This document shows, in pieces, positions 19,013 through 31,344 of a stretch of 64,000 nucleotides of DNA. This stretch comes from Nipponacmea schrenckii. Its lineage: Eukaryota; Mollusca; Gastropoda; Lottiidae. The notes beneath the pieces were generated by a model. The model made no database searches. It saw nothing but the letters and a program-made list of their open reading frames with translations, and had not been told where the DNA came from. The stretch's first letter is position 1. Each line of letters opens with the position of its first letter. The DNA is taken from the NCBI GenBank assembly GCA_030562195.1, contig CM060201.1, positions 37,120,067 through 37,184,066 of the forward strand. The letters run 5' to 3'. The position numbers were made by a program, and so were the translations under genes.

Positions 19013-20159
19013 GTAAGTGAACGATAACTCATCATCTTACCGACCAACAAACAAACCGTTCGTCATCCACAACAACCAACCACTTTCATCCACAACAGTA
19101 TATACAATACAAGTGATAAAGGCCATTATTGTATAAAACAATGTCCTTGATTTTAAAGAGAGGTTTGATTCGGGACCAGATAAAATTGTCGGATAACGCA
19201 GAATGTCAGAATATTTAGATGTCAGATATAACGTAGTAAACTGAGGGGGTGCCCAATTACTTCGCTGTGTGGCAAGAAAAGAATATGGATTTTAGTTGTT
19301 GGCCACGGAGTACTGATCTTACGTTTTCAAGTTTCTTAATTCAGATATTGTCTCCAAACAAATCATGCTCATCCCCCAAATAATTTTGACTCTTTAAAAT
19401 GTTTAGACTTCAGAGCTTTTCGTGGGCCGAATGTATTCTTCTCGTGGGGACGGATCTGAACCTCGGGTCGAAGTTTGGAAACAACTGTTGCTTGTACAAG
19501 AAAATATTGCGGTGTTATGATTCTATTTCAATAAAATTATTGGTCCAGTCGATAATAAACACGGTTAAATAAAATTATTTCTAGAATAATAAATCATTTC
19601 TTCCTATTTATTCTTTATTTTATAGTATTTTGTAGTTTCATGGTGGGGGTCAGAGGTCACGTCTCAGTGGTCTGAAACTTTCTACTGGACTATACTATTT
19701 GACTGTACCTGGTTGACACACCTGTAATTTGTTGCTAGGATGAAGGTATTTCTGAAATCAGGTAAATTTATATTTTATATTCCATAAATACTCTTTATTT
19801 CACTTGCAGGATTCTTGGATTCGTGATGTGACACCCCCGTCACTTGGTTCCAAAAATCGAATACACGATGGTCAGGGTTGAGGCTTTGGTGTTAAACGTA
19901 ATGCTGGGACACTACGGCAACCCCAAATCCACCCTCACATATCGAAAACCGAAATTAACACCATTTGGTTCATTTGTTAGTTCAAATATAAAGTATTTGG
20001 GTATAATTCTGAAAAAACAAACAAACCCGCCCCGTGTTTAAATTCACATGTAAATTGGCTCTAATGAAAACTTTACATGAATTTAAATTTTCTGGTATGT
20101 AAAAGTTTTGTTGTTGACTAATCTATATTACAATCTCCATCTCAATTAAATTTCTTATC
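19013..20159. other. Intergenic with possible reverse-transcriptase scrap
   Basis: At 19935-20015 the plus frame reads KPKLTPFGSF...NIKYLGIIL, resembling the KTELLPFG / IKYLGI stretch of L1-like reverse transcriptases, then hits a stop. Too short to confirm. Otherwise AT-rich unique sequence. Confidence 0.25.
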
Positions 20160-20445
20160 AGTGATGCAGGTTGGAAGGACTGACTTGGAAAAATCGTCTA
20201 GTCGTTCGTATGGGACAATAAACCAGCCCCCGTGTGCTACAGTCTGTGTTCGACAGTTGGGAATCGCAAAAAAGGGAGTAGGCTAATGCCGCTGTCCTGG
20301 CAAAATTTCCCTCATTGCACACTGCATGGCGTTACCCGTCTTCATTAGCCCATAAGGAGCAGAAAAGTAGGACGTAAAACTCAATTTATTACACCGTCTT
20401 CATAAGCCCATAAGGAGCAGAAAAGTATGACGTAAAACTCCATTT
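20160..20445 (+). mobile_element. SINE, full length, with duplicated 3' end
   Basis: The best-preserved family member: GTGATGCAGGTTGGAAGGAC head, ATGGGACAATAAACCAG, GGGAATCGCAAAAAAGGGAG, CCTGGCAAAATTTCCCTC, CACTGCATGGCGTTACCCGT and GTAGGACGTAAAACTC. The last 50 bases (CGTCTTCATAAGCCCATAAG to GTAAAACTCC) occur a second time directly after it. Confidence 0.8.
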
Positions 20446-21334
20446 TTACCGTCTTTTGCTGTCTGACATGCACAAACACCCACGTGACGGTCGACAAACA
20501 TATGATAACTTGATTCTCTTCAACTCCCAAACTAAATAATGTCATCTTACAATGGACAGAAGATCTCTTTTCACTCGACTAACAAAACCTTTCAATACAT
20601 ATTCACTCTAAATCTTATACCTACTGGCTCGGCATAATATACTCCTTTTATACTCAATAAATTACATTTACACTTTTAACGTCGGATTAATTCATAGTGT
20701 GCTTATATTAGCAACAAAGTTAACGTTTTCAACACCAAGAACAATGTAGCGGGCTGAATCAAGGCTTTATGTAGATTTTGTATTCAATATAAAAGGCTTT
20801 GACCTTTTTTAGAATACTATCTAAATACGTTTCAATGATTATTTATGATATTGCACTGGTCTTTTCATTCAACAAAAACAGAAAATGAGTCTCCTATATA
20901 CAGACCTGTATACAGTATTAAATATGATGTATTATATGTTTGGACGCTATTAAACACGTTTTGTGAGACTTTTTCAAATTCAAATCGTGTTTTCCGTGTT
21001 TTAACTAGCAAACAGGAAACAATGCGAGAGTTTTACGGATTAATAACATTTTCATAAGATTATTAGTTTATTGTGGATTTTAAACTAAACAGTGTTACAT
21101 CGAATACAGGTAATATCAACTTTTATTTCACTTTTGATCATTATTGAATTTGGTCTGGTTGATGTTTGATTATCCGGTCGTCATTATTTGTATTTTTTTT
21201 TTGCAAAACGATACAGAATACACCTCCTTATTTAGCCCTAAACAGTTCTACAGTGAAAAATATTATAAATTGGTCATTTCTATAACTTATACTTATAGTT
21301 CTAATTTACTTTGAGTAAATACCATACATCAATT
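20446..21334. other. Intergenic, no gene seen
   Basis: AT-rich. A 70-codon open frame at 20845-21057 has no recognisable motif and no splice context. Confidence 0.5.
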
Positions 21335-21595
21335 AGGGTGGTTGAAAGGTAACACGTTACTATTCAACAGAAGGTTACAGGGATCACTAATTGTAGAGAT
21401 TATGGTGGTTGAAAGATACAAGTTACTATTCAACAGAAAGCACTGGTAGAGGGTTCGTTAATTGTCGAGATTAGATGGTTGAAAGATACAAGTTACTATT
21501 CAACAGAAGGTATTGGTACAGGGTTAAAGTTGAGTTTACTATTGTTAAGTCAATTGTTAATATGTTAAATTACTTCTTACACAGACCTAAAAGTC
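21335..21595 (+). repeat. 78-bp family, locus 1 (about 3 copies) with conserved 3' flank
   Basis: Units of the GGTTGAAAGATA / AAGTTACTATTCAACAG type, then a non-repeated tail (GTTGAGTTTACTATTGTTAA, TCAATTGTTAATATGTTAAA) that also ends the large array at 32975-34670. A shared unique flank at two loci means the array travels inside a larger mobile unit. Confidence 0.85.
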
Positions 21596-21784
21596 AGAAA
21601 AAATATAAATTTAATATTTGTAAATGTAATAAAAAATGACAACTGTATCATAAACACCATATGATTAAATAAACCAACTTTTTTTACAAAAACAATTAAA
21701 CACATCAGATGGCTGATCATATGTAAATTATAGATTTTCTAACCAAAGATGACAATATTTGATTCTATAACCATGGCCAAAAAT

Positions 21785-21850
21785 GAAATGAATGGAGTTT
21801 TACATGCTATTTTTCTGCACCTTATAAGAATCCAGTCGAAAAAATGAACA
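21785..21850 (-). mobile_element. SINE 3' end fragment
   Basis: AATGAATGGAGTTTTACATG and CTGCACCTTATAAG are the complement of the SINE 3' end. A second scrap (GAAATGAATGGTTTACATGC) abuts the start of the array near 22275. Confidence 0.5.
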
Positions 21851-22312
21851 GTTTAATTATTCCAGGTTCAGTTTTAACTTCTCGACTTTATTCCGGATTT
21901 TAATTCACTAAGGGTTACATCGAACACATATATTTTTTAATTCTCCAAATGAAAGTTTATGTTATAACTTTCGCGAATTAAACATGAAAATAAAATCGGT
22001 ACATTATTCTAACAAAATAGACAAAAAACCCTTTAAGTAAGGTCCTAATCGACACATATAAATCAAAAAGAGTATAAATGTTAATATTTACGTAAATGTA
22101 AAATAAAATGACATTATCTAACACATATGATAAATAAACCAACGTAAATGTATAGGGTGGATTGGGACAAAAACTTAAGTCATAAACTCACATCTAGAAA
22201 GGCTGATAACTATGTCTAACATATAGATAATAATTCTAACAAGCGATATTGATCTATAACCATGGCCAAAACGTGAAATGAATGGTTTACATGCTACAGC
22301 TGAAACCCACTG

Positions 22313-24206
22313 TATCAACGTCAGCTATAACCTCACATGTCTTAACAACGTCAGCTATAACCTCACATGTCTTAACAACGTCAGCTATAACCTCACATGT
22401 CTTAACAACGTCAGCTATAACCTCACATGTCTTAACAACGTCAGCTATAACCTCACATGTCTTAACAACGTCAGCTATAACCTCACATGTCATAACAACG
22501 TCAGCTATAACCTCACATGTCTTAACAACGTCAGCTATAACCTCACATGTCTTAACAACGTCAGCTATAACCTCACATGTCTTAACAACGTCAGCTATAA
22601 CCTCACATGTCTAACAACGTCAGCTATAACCTCACATGTCTTAACAACGTCAGCTATAACCTCACATGTCTTAACAACGTCAGCTATAACCTCACATGTC
22701 TTAACAACGTCAGCTATAACCTCACATGTCTTAACAACGTCAGCTATAACCTCACATGTCTTAACAACGTCAGCTATAACCTCACATGTCTTAACAACGT
22801 CAGCTATAACCTCACATGTCTTAACAACGTCAGCTATAACCTCACATGTCTTAACAACGTCAGCTATAACCTCACATGTCTTAACAACGTCAGCTATAAC
22901 CTCACATGTCTAACAACGTCAGCTATAACCTCACATGTCTTAACAACGTCAGCTATAACCTCACATGTCTTAACAACGTCAGCTATAACCTCACATGTCT
23001 TAACAACGTCAGCTATAACCTCACATGTCTTAACAACGTCAGCTATAACCTCACATGTCTTAACAACGTCAGCTATAACCTCACATGTCTTAACAACGTC
23101 AGCTATAACCTCACATGTCTTAACAACGTCAGCTATAACCTCACATGTCTTAACAACGTCAGCTATAACCTCACATGTCTTAACAACGTCAGCTATAACC
23201 TCACATGTCTTAACAACGTCAGCTATAACCTCACATGTCTTAACAACGTCAGCTATAACCTCACATGTCTTAACAACGTCAGCTATAACCTCACATGTCT
23301 TAACAACGTCAGCTATAACCTCACATGTCTTAACAACGTCAGCTATAACCTCACATGTCTTAACAACGTCAGCTATAACCTCACATGTCTTAACAACGTC
23401 AGCTATAACCTCACATGTCTTAACAACGTCAGCTATAACCTCACATGTCTTAACAACGTCAGCTATAACCTCACATGTCTTAACAACGTCAGCTATAACC
23501 TCACATGTCTTAACAACGTCAGCTATAACCTCACATGTCTTAACAATGTCAGCTATAACCTCACATGTCTTAACAACGTCAGCTATAACCTCCATGTCTT
23601 AACAACGTCAGCTATAACCTCACATGTCTTAACAACGTCAGCTATAACCTCACATGTCTTAACAACGTCAGCTATAACCTCACATGTCTTAACAACGTCA
23701 GCTATAACCTCACATGTCTTAACAACGTCAGCTATAACCTCACATGTCTTAACAATGTCAGCTATAACCTCACATGTCTTAACAACGTCAGCTATAACCT
23801 CACATGTCTTAACAACGTCAGCTATAACCTCACATGTCTTAACAACGTCAGCTATAACCTCACATGTCTTAACAACGTCAGCTATAACCTCACATGTATT
23901 AACAACGTCAGCTATAACCTCACATGTCTTAACAACGTCAGCTATAACCTCACATGTTTAACAACGTCAACTATAACCTCACATGTATTAACAACGTCAA
24001 CTATAACCTCACATGTCTTAACAACGTCAGCTATAACCTCCCATGTCTTAACAACGTCAACTATAACCTCACATGTCTTAACAACGTCAGCTATAACCTC
24101 ACATGTCTTAACAACGTCAGCTATAACCTCCCATGTCTTAACAACGTCAGCTATAACCTCACATGTCTTAACAACGTCAGCTATAACCTCACATGTCTTA
24201 ACAAGA
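22313..24206 (+). repeat. 30-bp satellite-like array, about 63 copies
   Basis: Unit AACAACGTCAGCTATAACCT plus CACATGTCTT. From 22313 to about 23940 nearly all copies are identical apart from a few single-base changes and four 1-bp indels that shift the frame. The last 260 bp are diverged (CAACTATAACC, CTCCCATG). Near-perfect homogeneity implies recent expansion or unequal exchange. The 30-bp period keeps several frames open on both strands for up to 351 codons; these are repeat artefacts. Confidence 0.97.
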
Positions 24207-24389
24207 GTCAACAAAAATGAGATAAACTTTGATGGATGCATTGATATTTTAGGCTATCCTCAAATATGTCCCAATTTATATATTATGTAGAATTAGCTAG
24301 TATAACAATGAATAGAACAGTGCATGACATGTTTTAAATGGATCTGTCTTAAATGAACATTTTCTTTGATGTTTCGGTATTATATAAAT

Positions 24390-24625
24390 AAATGGCGTTG
24401 AAATGAAATGAATTTTAATGAAGACTGGCAATGCCATGTAGTGTACACAGACAGAGTAGATAAAATAAATCATCTGCAGAATCTAACTACAATAACCAGG
24501 TTAAAATAAAATCAGAAAAAAATGCTGTTTTAGCTTCCCCTATTGCGCACCGTGTAGCTTTTCTAGTCTTCAATACACAGAAAAGTAGAGCAAACAACTC
24601 GATTTCATACCAATAAAATAATTCA
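24390..24625. mobile_element. Two decayed SINE copies, opposed
   Basis: 24390-24440 is a minus copy (GAAATGAAATGAATTTTAAT, GGCAATGCCATGTAG). 24525-24610 is a plus copy (CTTCCCCTATTGCGCACCGT, ACAGAAAAGTAGAG). Both are heavily diverged. Confidence 0.4.
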
Positions 24626-25249
24626 TCCAAATAATCTTCTATTAACAAGAAATTACTCTTCTAAATCTAATCATAAAGTATCACAATAACGGTAAAATTA
24701 ACATTTGTACATGGTTTAGAGTGGTAACAATGGTAGAAAATAGACGATATATCACGTTTACTATTCCACTGTCAATATTGACTATAGTCGAGCCTCAGAT
24801 ATACGAACAATGGAGTCCTACATCTCAATTTTTACTGACACAATTATTGTCTATAATTCCCTTCCATCGTACTATAATATATTATGATTGATAAGTGATC
24901 GTACACCTGTTATTATTTATACAAGTTAATACTATTAATTATGATTGATATTAAACAAATTTAAATACCAACATTAGGTCTACAAACATTTCATTTAAAT
25001 AAAAAATAAATAAAACGATATGAAATAATCATTGTCTTTAAATTGCCTTAGTAAAGTGTGGGATAACTTATTCTTTTGGATTACAATTACTAATGTCGCT
25101 CAAATAAAGTTCGTAATTTTAATGTATAAGAACGAGTTAGTGTCAATTTGAAATAATCTTTAATTGTTATTTAGTAAAGGTATTAGATAAAACAAACTAA
25201 TTCTTATAGATTACAATTACTGAATAATTACTCGAGAACAAAAAACGCT
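24626..25249. other. Intergenic, AT-rich
   Basis: No gene. Stray early variants of the next array's unit (CTCAAATAAAGTTCGTAATT near 25098) suggest the array once started further left. Confidence 0.45.
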
Positions 25250-25912
25250 ATTTGAAAGGTCGCTCAAATAAAGTTAGTAATTGTAATCCATATTGCTTGA
25301 TAAAGACCAGAGAACACTGGTTGAAACGTGGCTCAAATAAAGTTAGTAATTGTAATTCATATTGCTTGATAAAGATCAGAGAACGCTGGTTGAAACGTCG
25401 ATAAAATAAAGTTAGTAATTGTAATCCATATTGCTTGATAAAGATCAGAGAGCACTGGTTGAAACGTGGCTCAAATAAAGTTAGTAATTGTAATCCATAT
25501 TGCTTGATAAAGATCAGAGAGCACTGGTTGAAACGTGGCTCAAATAAAGTTAGTAATTGTAATCCATATTGCTTGATAAAGACCAGAGAACGCTGGTTGA
25601 AACATGGCTCAAATAAAGTTAGTAATTGTAATCCATATTGCTTGATAAAGACCAGAGAACGCTGGTTGAAACGTCGCTCAAATAAAGTCAGTAATTGTAT
25701 TCTATATTGCTTGATAAAGACCAGAGAACGCTGGTTGAAACATGGCTCAAATAAAGTTAGTAATTGTATTCCATACTGCTTGATAAAGACCAGAGAACGC
25801 TGGTTGAAACGTCCCTCAAATAAAGTTAGTAATTGTAATCCATATTGCTTGATAAAGACCAGAGAACGCTGGTTGAAACGTGGCTCAAATAAAGTTAGTA
25901 ATTGTAATCCAT
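25250..25912 (+). repeat. 69-bp minisatellite, about 9.6 copies
   Basis: The unit contains CTCAAATAAAGTTAGTAATT, GTAATCCATATTGCTTGATA and AAGACCAGAGAACGCTGGTT. The 69-bp period (23 codons) makes a 168-codon frame (25435-25941) that is a repeat artefact with no start context. Confidence 0.93.
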
Positions 25913-26622
25913 TAGAATTAATTTATTTTAAGATAAAATGAAATTACCGACAAAAAATCTTATGATACAATTCACAGGAAAAATATAAATGAGTAAAATT
26001 TTTATTTTAGTTTTTCATCAAAAGAACACTTTCAAATTTAAGATTTCGTGTGATGTCGGGGTTTGTCACTATCTAGAAAATAAAGAAAAATATTCTGCGA
26101 ATTATAAAGATATATTTATATTTTAGCAACCACAGTGTAATATTGTCCCTCTTCATAAAAACTAACACAGGGCAAAAATAATCCACAATGATCTAAATTA
26201 TTACCAAATGAAAAGGCAATGTTTTTAACCTTCTTGTTCAGATTGAACATTTCAAAAAATTTATCTGAAAGTTATTCTGCCTTAAACACAAAACAAGGTG
26301 ATTCGTTTCGTTTATTTCGGAAATAGTTCAATACCACCATTTTTCACTGAAATATTCGACTAAATAAATATGTTAGTATGATAAGTGTTTCTAGAATATT
26401 CGTTGTTATACCACTATTGATACCATCTATATACTATTTTCTTGTCGTTCCAAAGTCGTCAAAGTTTTGAATAATTAATAGAAGGACGGGAAAAAAGTGT
26501 GATCATAAACTACTGAAGTGTTTCTAAAGAAAGCATTTAGCTAAAACGTTCAACAACAGGACATAAGTATATATTTTTGATATATAGTTATTTCACGTTT
26601 AAACTGGAAGTCGGTACCAATT
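25913..26622. other. Intergenic, no gene seen
   Basis: Strongly AT-rich unique sequence without supported features. Confidence 0.45.
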
Positions 26623-26760
<138 letters not shown>

Positions 26761-27002
26761 GTATATTATATAGCTTCATCATAGACTAAAAGCAAAGTAA
26801 AAACTCAGGACTCAAGACTGTTTTTTAAAATATTACAGCCAATTGAAGTTCATAATACAAATATAACGTTTATTACAACCCCTATGATAAGGATGCGCTT
26901 AGCTATAAATAGATAACTGTACGGAAGTCTATAAATACAGAGTTTTACAATTTTCATCTTCGATCTGATTATGAGAAAGTTATAACTAAATTCATTCCAA
27001 AT

Positions 27003-27455
27003 TCATAAAACCAATATTAAGCCTTGCGATACCCCCTTATAGCTATAACCTCTATAAAACCAATATTAAGCCTTGCGATACCCCCTTATAGCTATAACCT
27101 CTATAAAACCAATATTAAGCCTAGCGATACCCCCTTATAGCTATAACCTCTATAAAACCAATATTAAGCCTAGCGATACCCCTTATAGCTATAACCTCTA
27201 TAAAACCAATATTAAGCCTTGCGATACCCCCTTATAGCTATAACCTCTATAAAACCAATATTAAGCCTTGCGATACCCCCTTATAGCTATAACCTCTATA
27301 AAACCAATATTAAGCCTAGCGATACCCCCTTATAGCTATAACCTCTATAAAACCAATATTAAGCCTTGCGATACCCCCTTATAGCTATAACCTCTATAAA
27401 ACCAATATTAAGCCTCGCGATACCCCCTTATAGCTATAACCTCTATAAAACGACA
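27003..27455 (+). repeat. 49-bp minisatellite, about 9 copies
   Basis: The unit reads AAACCAATATTAAGCCTTGC, GATACCCCCTTATAGCTATA, ACCTCTATA. Variation is mostly TTGC/TAGC. It shares the string AGCTATAACCTC with the 30-bp array at 22313-24206. Confidence 0.93.
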
Positions 27456-27599
27456 ACTGTACCACAGTCTTTAGATGTAAATACCAAGGTTAAGCTCTAT
27501 GTCATCTTGCTAATATATTTTAAAATTGGGAAGTTTTTTAGAAGTTTCTAATCAATTGAAGTTAAATAAAAAAAAAAATAATAAGTACTACTCTAGTTA

Positions 27600-27870
27600 C
27601 TGAAACCGCTAGCTATATACCTGCACCGTTACCTGTATTTATAGATAGCTGTACCGTTACCTGTAGCTATATACCTGTACCGTTACCTGTAGCTATATAC
27701 CTGTACCGTTACCTGTAGCTATATACCTGTACCGTTACCTGTATTTATAGATAGCTGTACCGTTACCTGTAGCTATATACCTGTACCGTTACCTGTAGCT
27801 ATATACCTGTACCGTTACCTGTATACATGTATATATATACCTGTACTGTTACCTGTATATATAAACCTAC
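27600..27870 (+). repeat. 26-bp minisatellite
   Basis: Unit AGCTATATACCTGTACCGTT plus ACCTGT, about ten copies. A higher-order variant with TTTATAGATAGC recurs every few units. Confidence 0.9.
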
Positions 27871-27999
27871 CTACGTACTTTAATCTCTGACAATATAATT
27901 CATTACTATCACACATCACACCCACCTTCAGTTTAATAACAAACCGGTTAGATCACAGAAAAAACATCAAATACTATTATAGTTTAAATAAGGTGGAGA

Positions 28000-28260
28000 G
28001 GTCTGAAAAAATACTGACCTGTGATATCTTGATACCCTTGAAAGGAAGTACGCTTGTACTAAGAGTTTGGGACCACAGTGCAAGATATGGATATCTAGAA
28101 AATGAAAAAAGAGGTGTTGGGAATGAGAGGTGTCTCTCGGATGCAAGGGCCGAAAACCCTAGAAGCCAGCTTACATCTTAATGCGCCACTAGGGGTAAGG
28201 TTCTATTTCGAGCTGTGCCTGGAGGATCGAAGTCCTTGCCCCGGGCTAACATTCTAGTAT
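28000..28260 (+). other. GC-richer unassigned segment with stem potential
   Basis: Clearly less AT-rich than its surroundings. GGGGTAAG at about 28191 can pair with CTTGCCCC at about 28235, and the enclosed GGATCGAAGTCC resembles a pol III box B. It could be the head of an unknown SINE. Not a canonical tRNA: the paired span is only about 50 bases. Confidence 0.3.
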
Positions 28261-29544
28261 ATTATAACTCTCTGATCAACCCCTCTTCTTGTGGCCATGT
28301 TGCTTGTATTTGTTAATGTACAAGAAATTATTACCTATACTAATCTTTAACATTTTCAGAAATATAACTTGTGTCCCAAATTAAATATATCAGAATTCTA
28401 TTTCTCAAAATTATTGTGAACTATTTAAGACGGTCCATGAGTTGCTTACGAATCTATCTCTGCTGCAATATATATTAAACCTCGATTGTTGTCACCCCAC
28501 GGAGTCAGCCCTACCCCTATTTCTACCCACAAGATCGTATCAACCAAAATGATACCTAACGTCAAGTTAGAAGTATTTATGAAGGTGGACGACTATTAAA
28601 CTCAGGTTGACAAAATACAAATTCGTGTTTACATTTCGGGGTATATTTTTTCTTGTCAATTCAGCTTTTAATGATATGAAACCTGTTTTAATACAAAACG
28701 ATACAAAACAAATAAACACATCCCCGTATATTTTAAAATCCACAAAATTAAACAACTATTTGCCTTTTATTCACACACGTTTTAAACAACGCATTGCAGA
28801 TTTAATTCAAATTAATTTTCGGTCTGAAATGTTAGAATTACACAAGTCTATTCGAGGCTCACGTATCACAAATATAAAAATAGAATTTAATATTTTTTTT
28901 TTCGCTAAGTTCTTTTGTAAGAAGAGTTAAAAGGACGTCATACATGTTCAACATGATGTTTCAACCGTGTTCACTGGTTTTCGGATAAAAAAAAGGTAAA
29001 TATAATGTTTTGAAATTATCATATTATTGTGAAGACGGTTTTTAAAGTCAAGCTCTATCATTAGCCTTTTTATCTGGCGGAAATCGGAAAGGAAAACCAA
29101 AGTTTATCAGTCAAGTTTAAGGATAATTTGTGGATTATCTTGTTAGTAGCTTACTGACCGTGATGTGAGTTCTCTTAAGTTCATTTAAAGGTATTTATTC
29201 GCCTAGATTTTAAATTTAGAGTTCATCTTTAGCTTCCTTTGTCACTTTTAATAATGAAATAATGAACGCATTAGTCTTGTTGTGTTGGCTTTATCGTAGT
29301 AATAGGAACTCATTTGATGGTGTTGATCCATAATTTGGATACAGAAGCATTATCAGGACAGCTGTCTTGAAAACGGAGTTATATTTCCATGTTACGGACT
29401 CGAAACGTGCCTGCAACTGTAAGAAATCCTTGGTTGTTGAATAAAAATATCTCGACAGTGTTGGCCATTTAAAACTGAAAACTTTCATCGCTCTCCTTGA
29501 AAATACCACTGACACTTAAACTATACATCTCTATTAATCTTATC
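28261..29544. other. Intergenic with one unassigned open frame
   Basis: The plus-strand frame at 28607-28930 (107 codons, Lys/Ile/Phe rich) has no recognised motif. It starts inside AT-rich sequence without splice or promoter context, so I do not call it a gene. Confidence 0.35.
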
Positions 29545-29590
29545 TGGCACTGAACAGTAGGACGTAAAACTCCATTTCATTTCATTACTG
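29545..29590 (+). mobile_element. SINE 3' end fragment
   Basis: GCACTGAACAGTAGGACGTA followed by AAACTCCATTTCATTTCATT. Confidence 0.6.
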
Positions 29591-30054
29591 TATCAGACTA
29601 GAATGATTCAAATTGGAGTGAATTGGGATTAGGCTACCCTTGACTTTTAGGAAACTAAACTGAATGAAAATTTAGTTTATAGTCAATAACATTGATAAAA
29701 CGTAGTTGAGGTTGAATGGATTGAGAGGGACAGACTAAGATGAATGGCAAGTGACTAAATCTACCGTAGATCTTCAATAGAGCAAGTGTAGGCTTAGTCA
29801 TTTTCAATTTATTCAAGTCTTTATACATCGTTTCTGTGTCAAATTTGAAAAGATTATATTATATTGTGCATATTGATACACGAACGATAACACTTTGCTG
29901 TTATATAGAACTCTTATACCTGTATTTTGTTAGTATTTTGACATGTTTCTTAGTGAATTACAGTTGCGTTTAACGGAATACTGTATAACACAATTAAGTC
30001 GTTACCATGCAAACGTAATAGGCCTTTCTATATTTTGTTACTTCTAAGATACAG

Positions 30055-30665
30055 CTGCGTTTAACGGAATACAACACAGGTAAGTTGAAAGCGTACCAAT
30101 GGAGTAGTCGTACCTTCATTTTTTAACTTCAAAGTTACAGCTGCGTTCATAGCTAGCAATGGGCGATTCATAAATAAGGCATAGACTCGTCCCACAGGTA
30201 AGTCGTGCTTGAACGTTGTTACACTAGCGAATTGGTATCTATTTAGCTGTAACAGTAACAACAAGCCAGCCAACGGATATTACACTTGCGTTTATAGCTG
30301 ACATTCCACAGTCGTGCTAGAACGTTGTTACACTAGCGAATTGGTATGTATATAGCTGGTACAGTAACAACAAGCCAGCCAACGGATATTACACTTGCGT
30401 TTTTAGCTGACATTCCACAGTCGTGCTTGAACGTGGCACTAGCGAATTGGTATGTATTTAGCTGGTACAGTAACAACAAGCCAGCCAACGGATATTACAC
30501 TTGCGTTTATAGCTGACATTCCACAGTCGTGCTAGAACGTTGTTACACTAGCGAATTGGTATGTATTTAGCTGGTACAGTAACAACAAGCCAGCCAACGG
30601 ATATTACACTTGCGTTTATAGCTTACATTCCACAGTATGTTGTTACAGTATGTAACAGTAACAAC
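30055..30665 (+). repeat. Minisatellite, about 109-bp unit, 4-5 copies
   Basis: ACGGATATTACACTTGCG recurs at 30273, 30382, 30488 and 30597. The unit also contains ACAGTCGTGCTAGAACGTTG and CAACAAGCCAGCC. The first unit has diverged. Confidence 0.88.
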
Positions 30666-30957
30666 AAGTCAGCTAAAATGGTCTTACAGCTGGTCTTATA
30701 ACAAAGGTCGAACTATAAAGCAATAGCTTCAAATCTGAAGGCTATTAAAGGAGAAGATCCACATATATTTTGTTTATCTAGTTTTATGTTCATGTGCTGT
30801 GGAACTTTAATCTTAAAACAAGTCAAATATCCACATGGTGGATTTTATATACGAAACAAATATAATTATAAACAAATCGAACTATTTCCTTATTTCCCCT
30901 TATCCACGAACAGCCAAATAACACGTTCAAATTCATTTTATTTATTTACTATTCCAG

Positions 30958-31339
30958 GTCATTGGTGGACCATGGACACCAGCATTGTCGCTATCTCTGG
31001 ACTTCCAACTAGCAGTAAACCACGAACACCTCAACTCAACGGTTTTATTGGAACCGGTGTCGAACCCAAGACACCGAAACCACCAACTAATGGATTTGTA
31101 GTGAAGGCAGTAATCAGCAATTTGATAAACGTCAATACATCGGATAATGTGCCAAATACCCCTTCAGGCGGGTCTAGTCGAAATGAACAATGTGCCAAAG
31201 AAAACGCTATAACTATTCCCAGTGATTCACCCTCTACCAGCCTAGGTGTCGGGGATACTAATAACAATGTGGGCGATGGCGATGGATCTACAGTGGAAAA
31301 GAAAGAAAGGAAATACCGTCCTCGTCGAAGACGTTTCAG
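30958..31339 (+). CDS. Orphan N-terminal coding exon, protein unknown
   Basis: A TATTCCAG acceptor (AG 30956-30957) precedes a probable start ATG at 30972 in good context (GGACCATGG). The frame then runs 122 codons to a CAG/GTCAGG donor at 31340. Composition is that of a real disordered protein: Ser/Thr/Pro/Asn rich (PKTPKPPTNG, NTPSGGSSRNE, SDSPSTSLGVGD), ending in a basic cluster KKERKYRPRRRRF (110-122) that could be a nuclear signal or a juxtamembrane stretch. Balanced codon use sets it apart from neighbouring AT-rich DNA. Upstream of the ATG the exon would be 5' UTR, so a leader exon must exist further left. I could not identify the next exon or the family. Confidence 0.5.
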
Positions 31340-31344
31340 GTCAG

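Noticed and set aside
19844..20041. Possible L1-like reverse transcriptase
   Set aside because: Only about 30 residues resemble the KxxLxPFG...IKYLGI stretch and no flanking RT motifs follow; kept as a note only.
22278..23961. Open frames of 211-351 codons on both strands, with NVSYNLTCLN or TTSAITSHVL repeats
   Set aside because: They are translations of a 30-bp tandem array; any multiple-of-three unit without stops stays open. Open frames occur on both strands at once.
25435..25941. 168-codon frame with a 23-residue repeat
   Set aside because: 69-bp minisatellite artefact; no start context, splice sites or homology.
28191..28242. tRNA gene
   Set aside because: The paired span is only about 50 bases and no cloverleaf forms; the box-B-like string alone is not enough.
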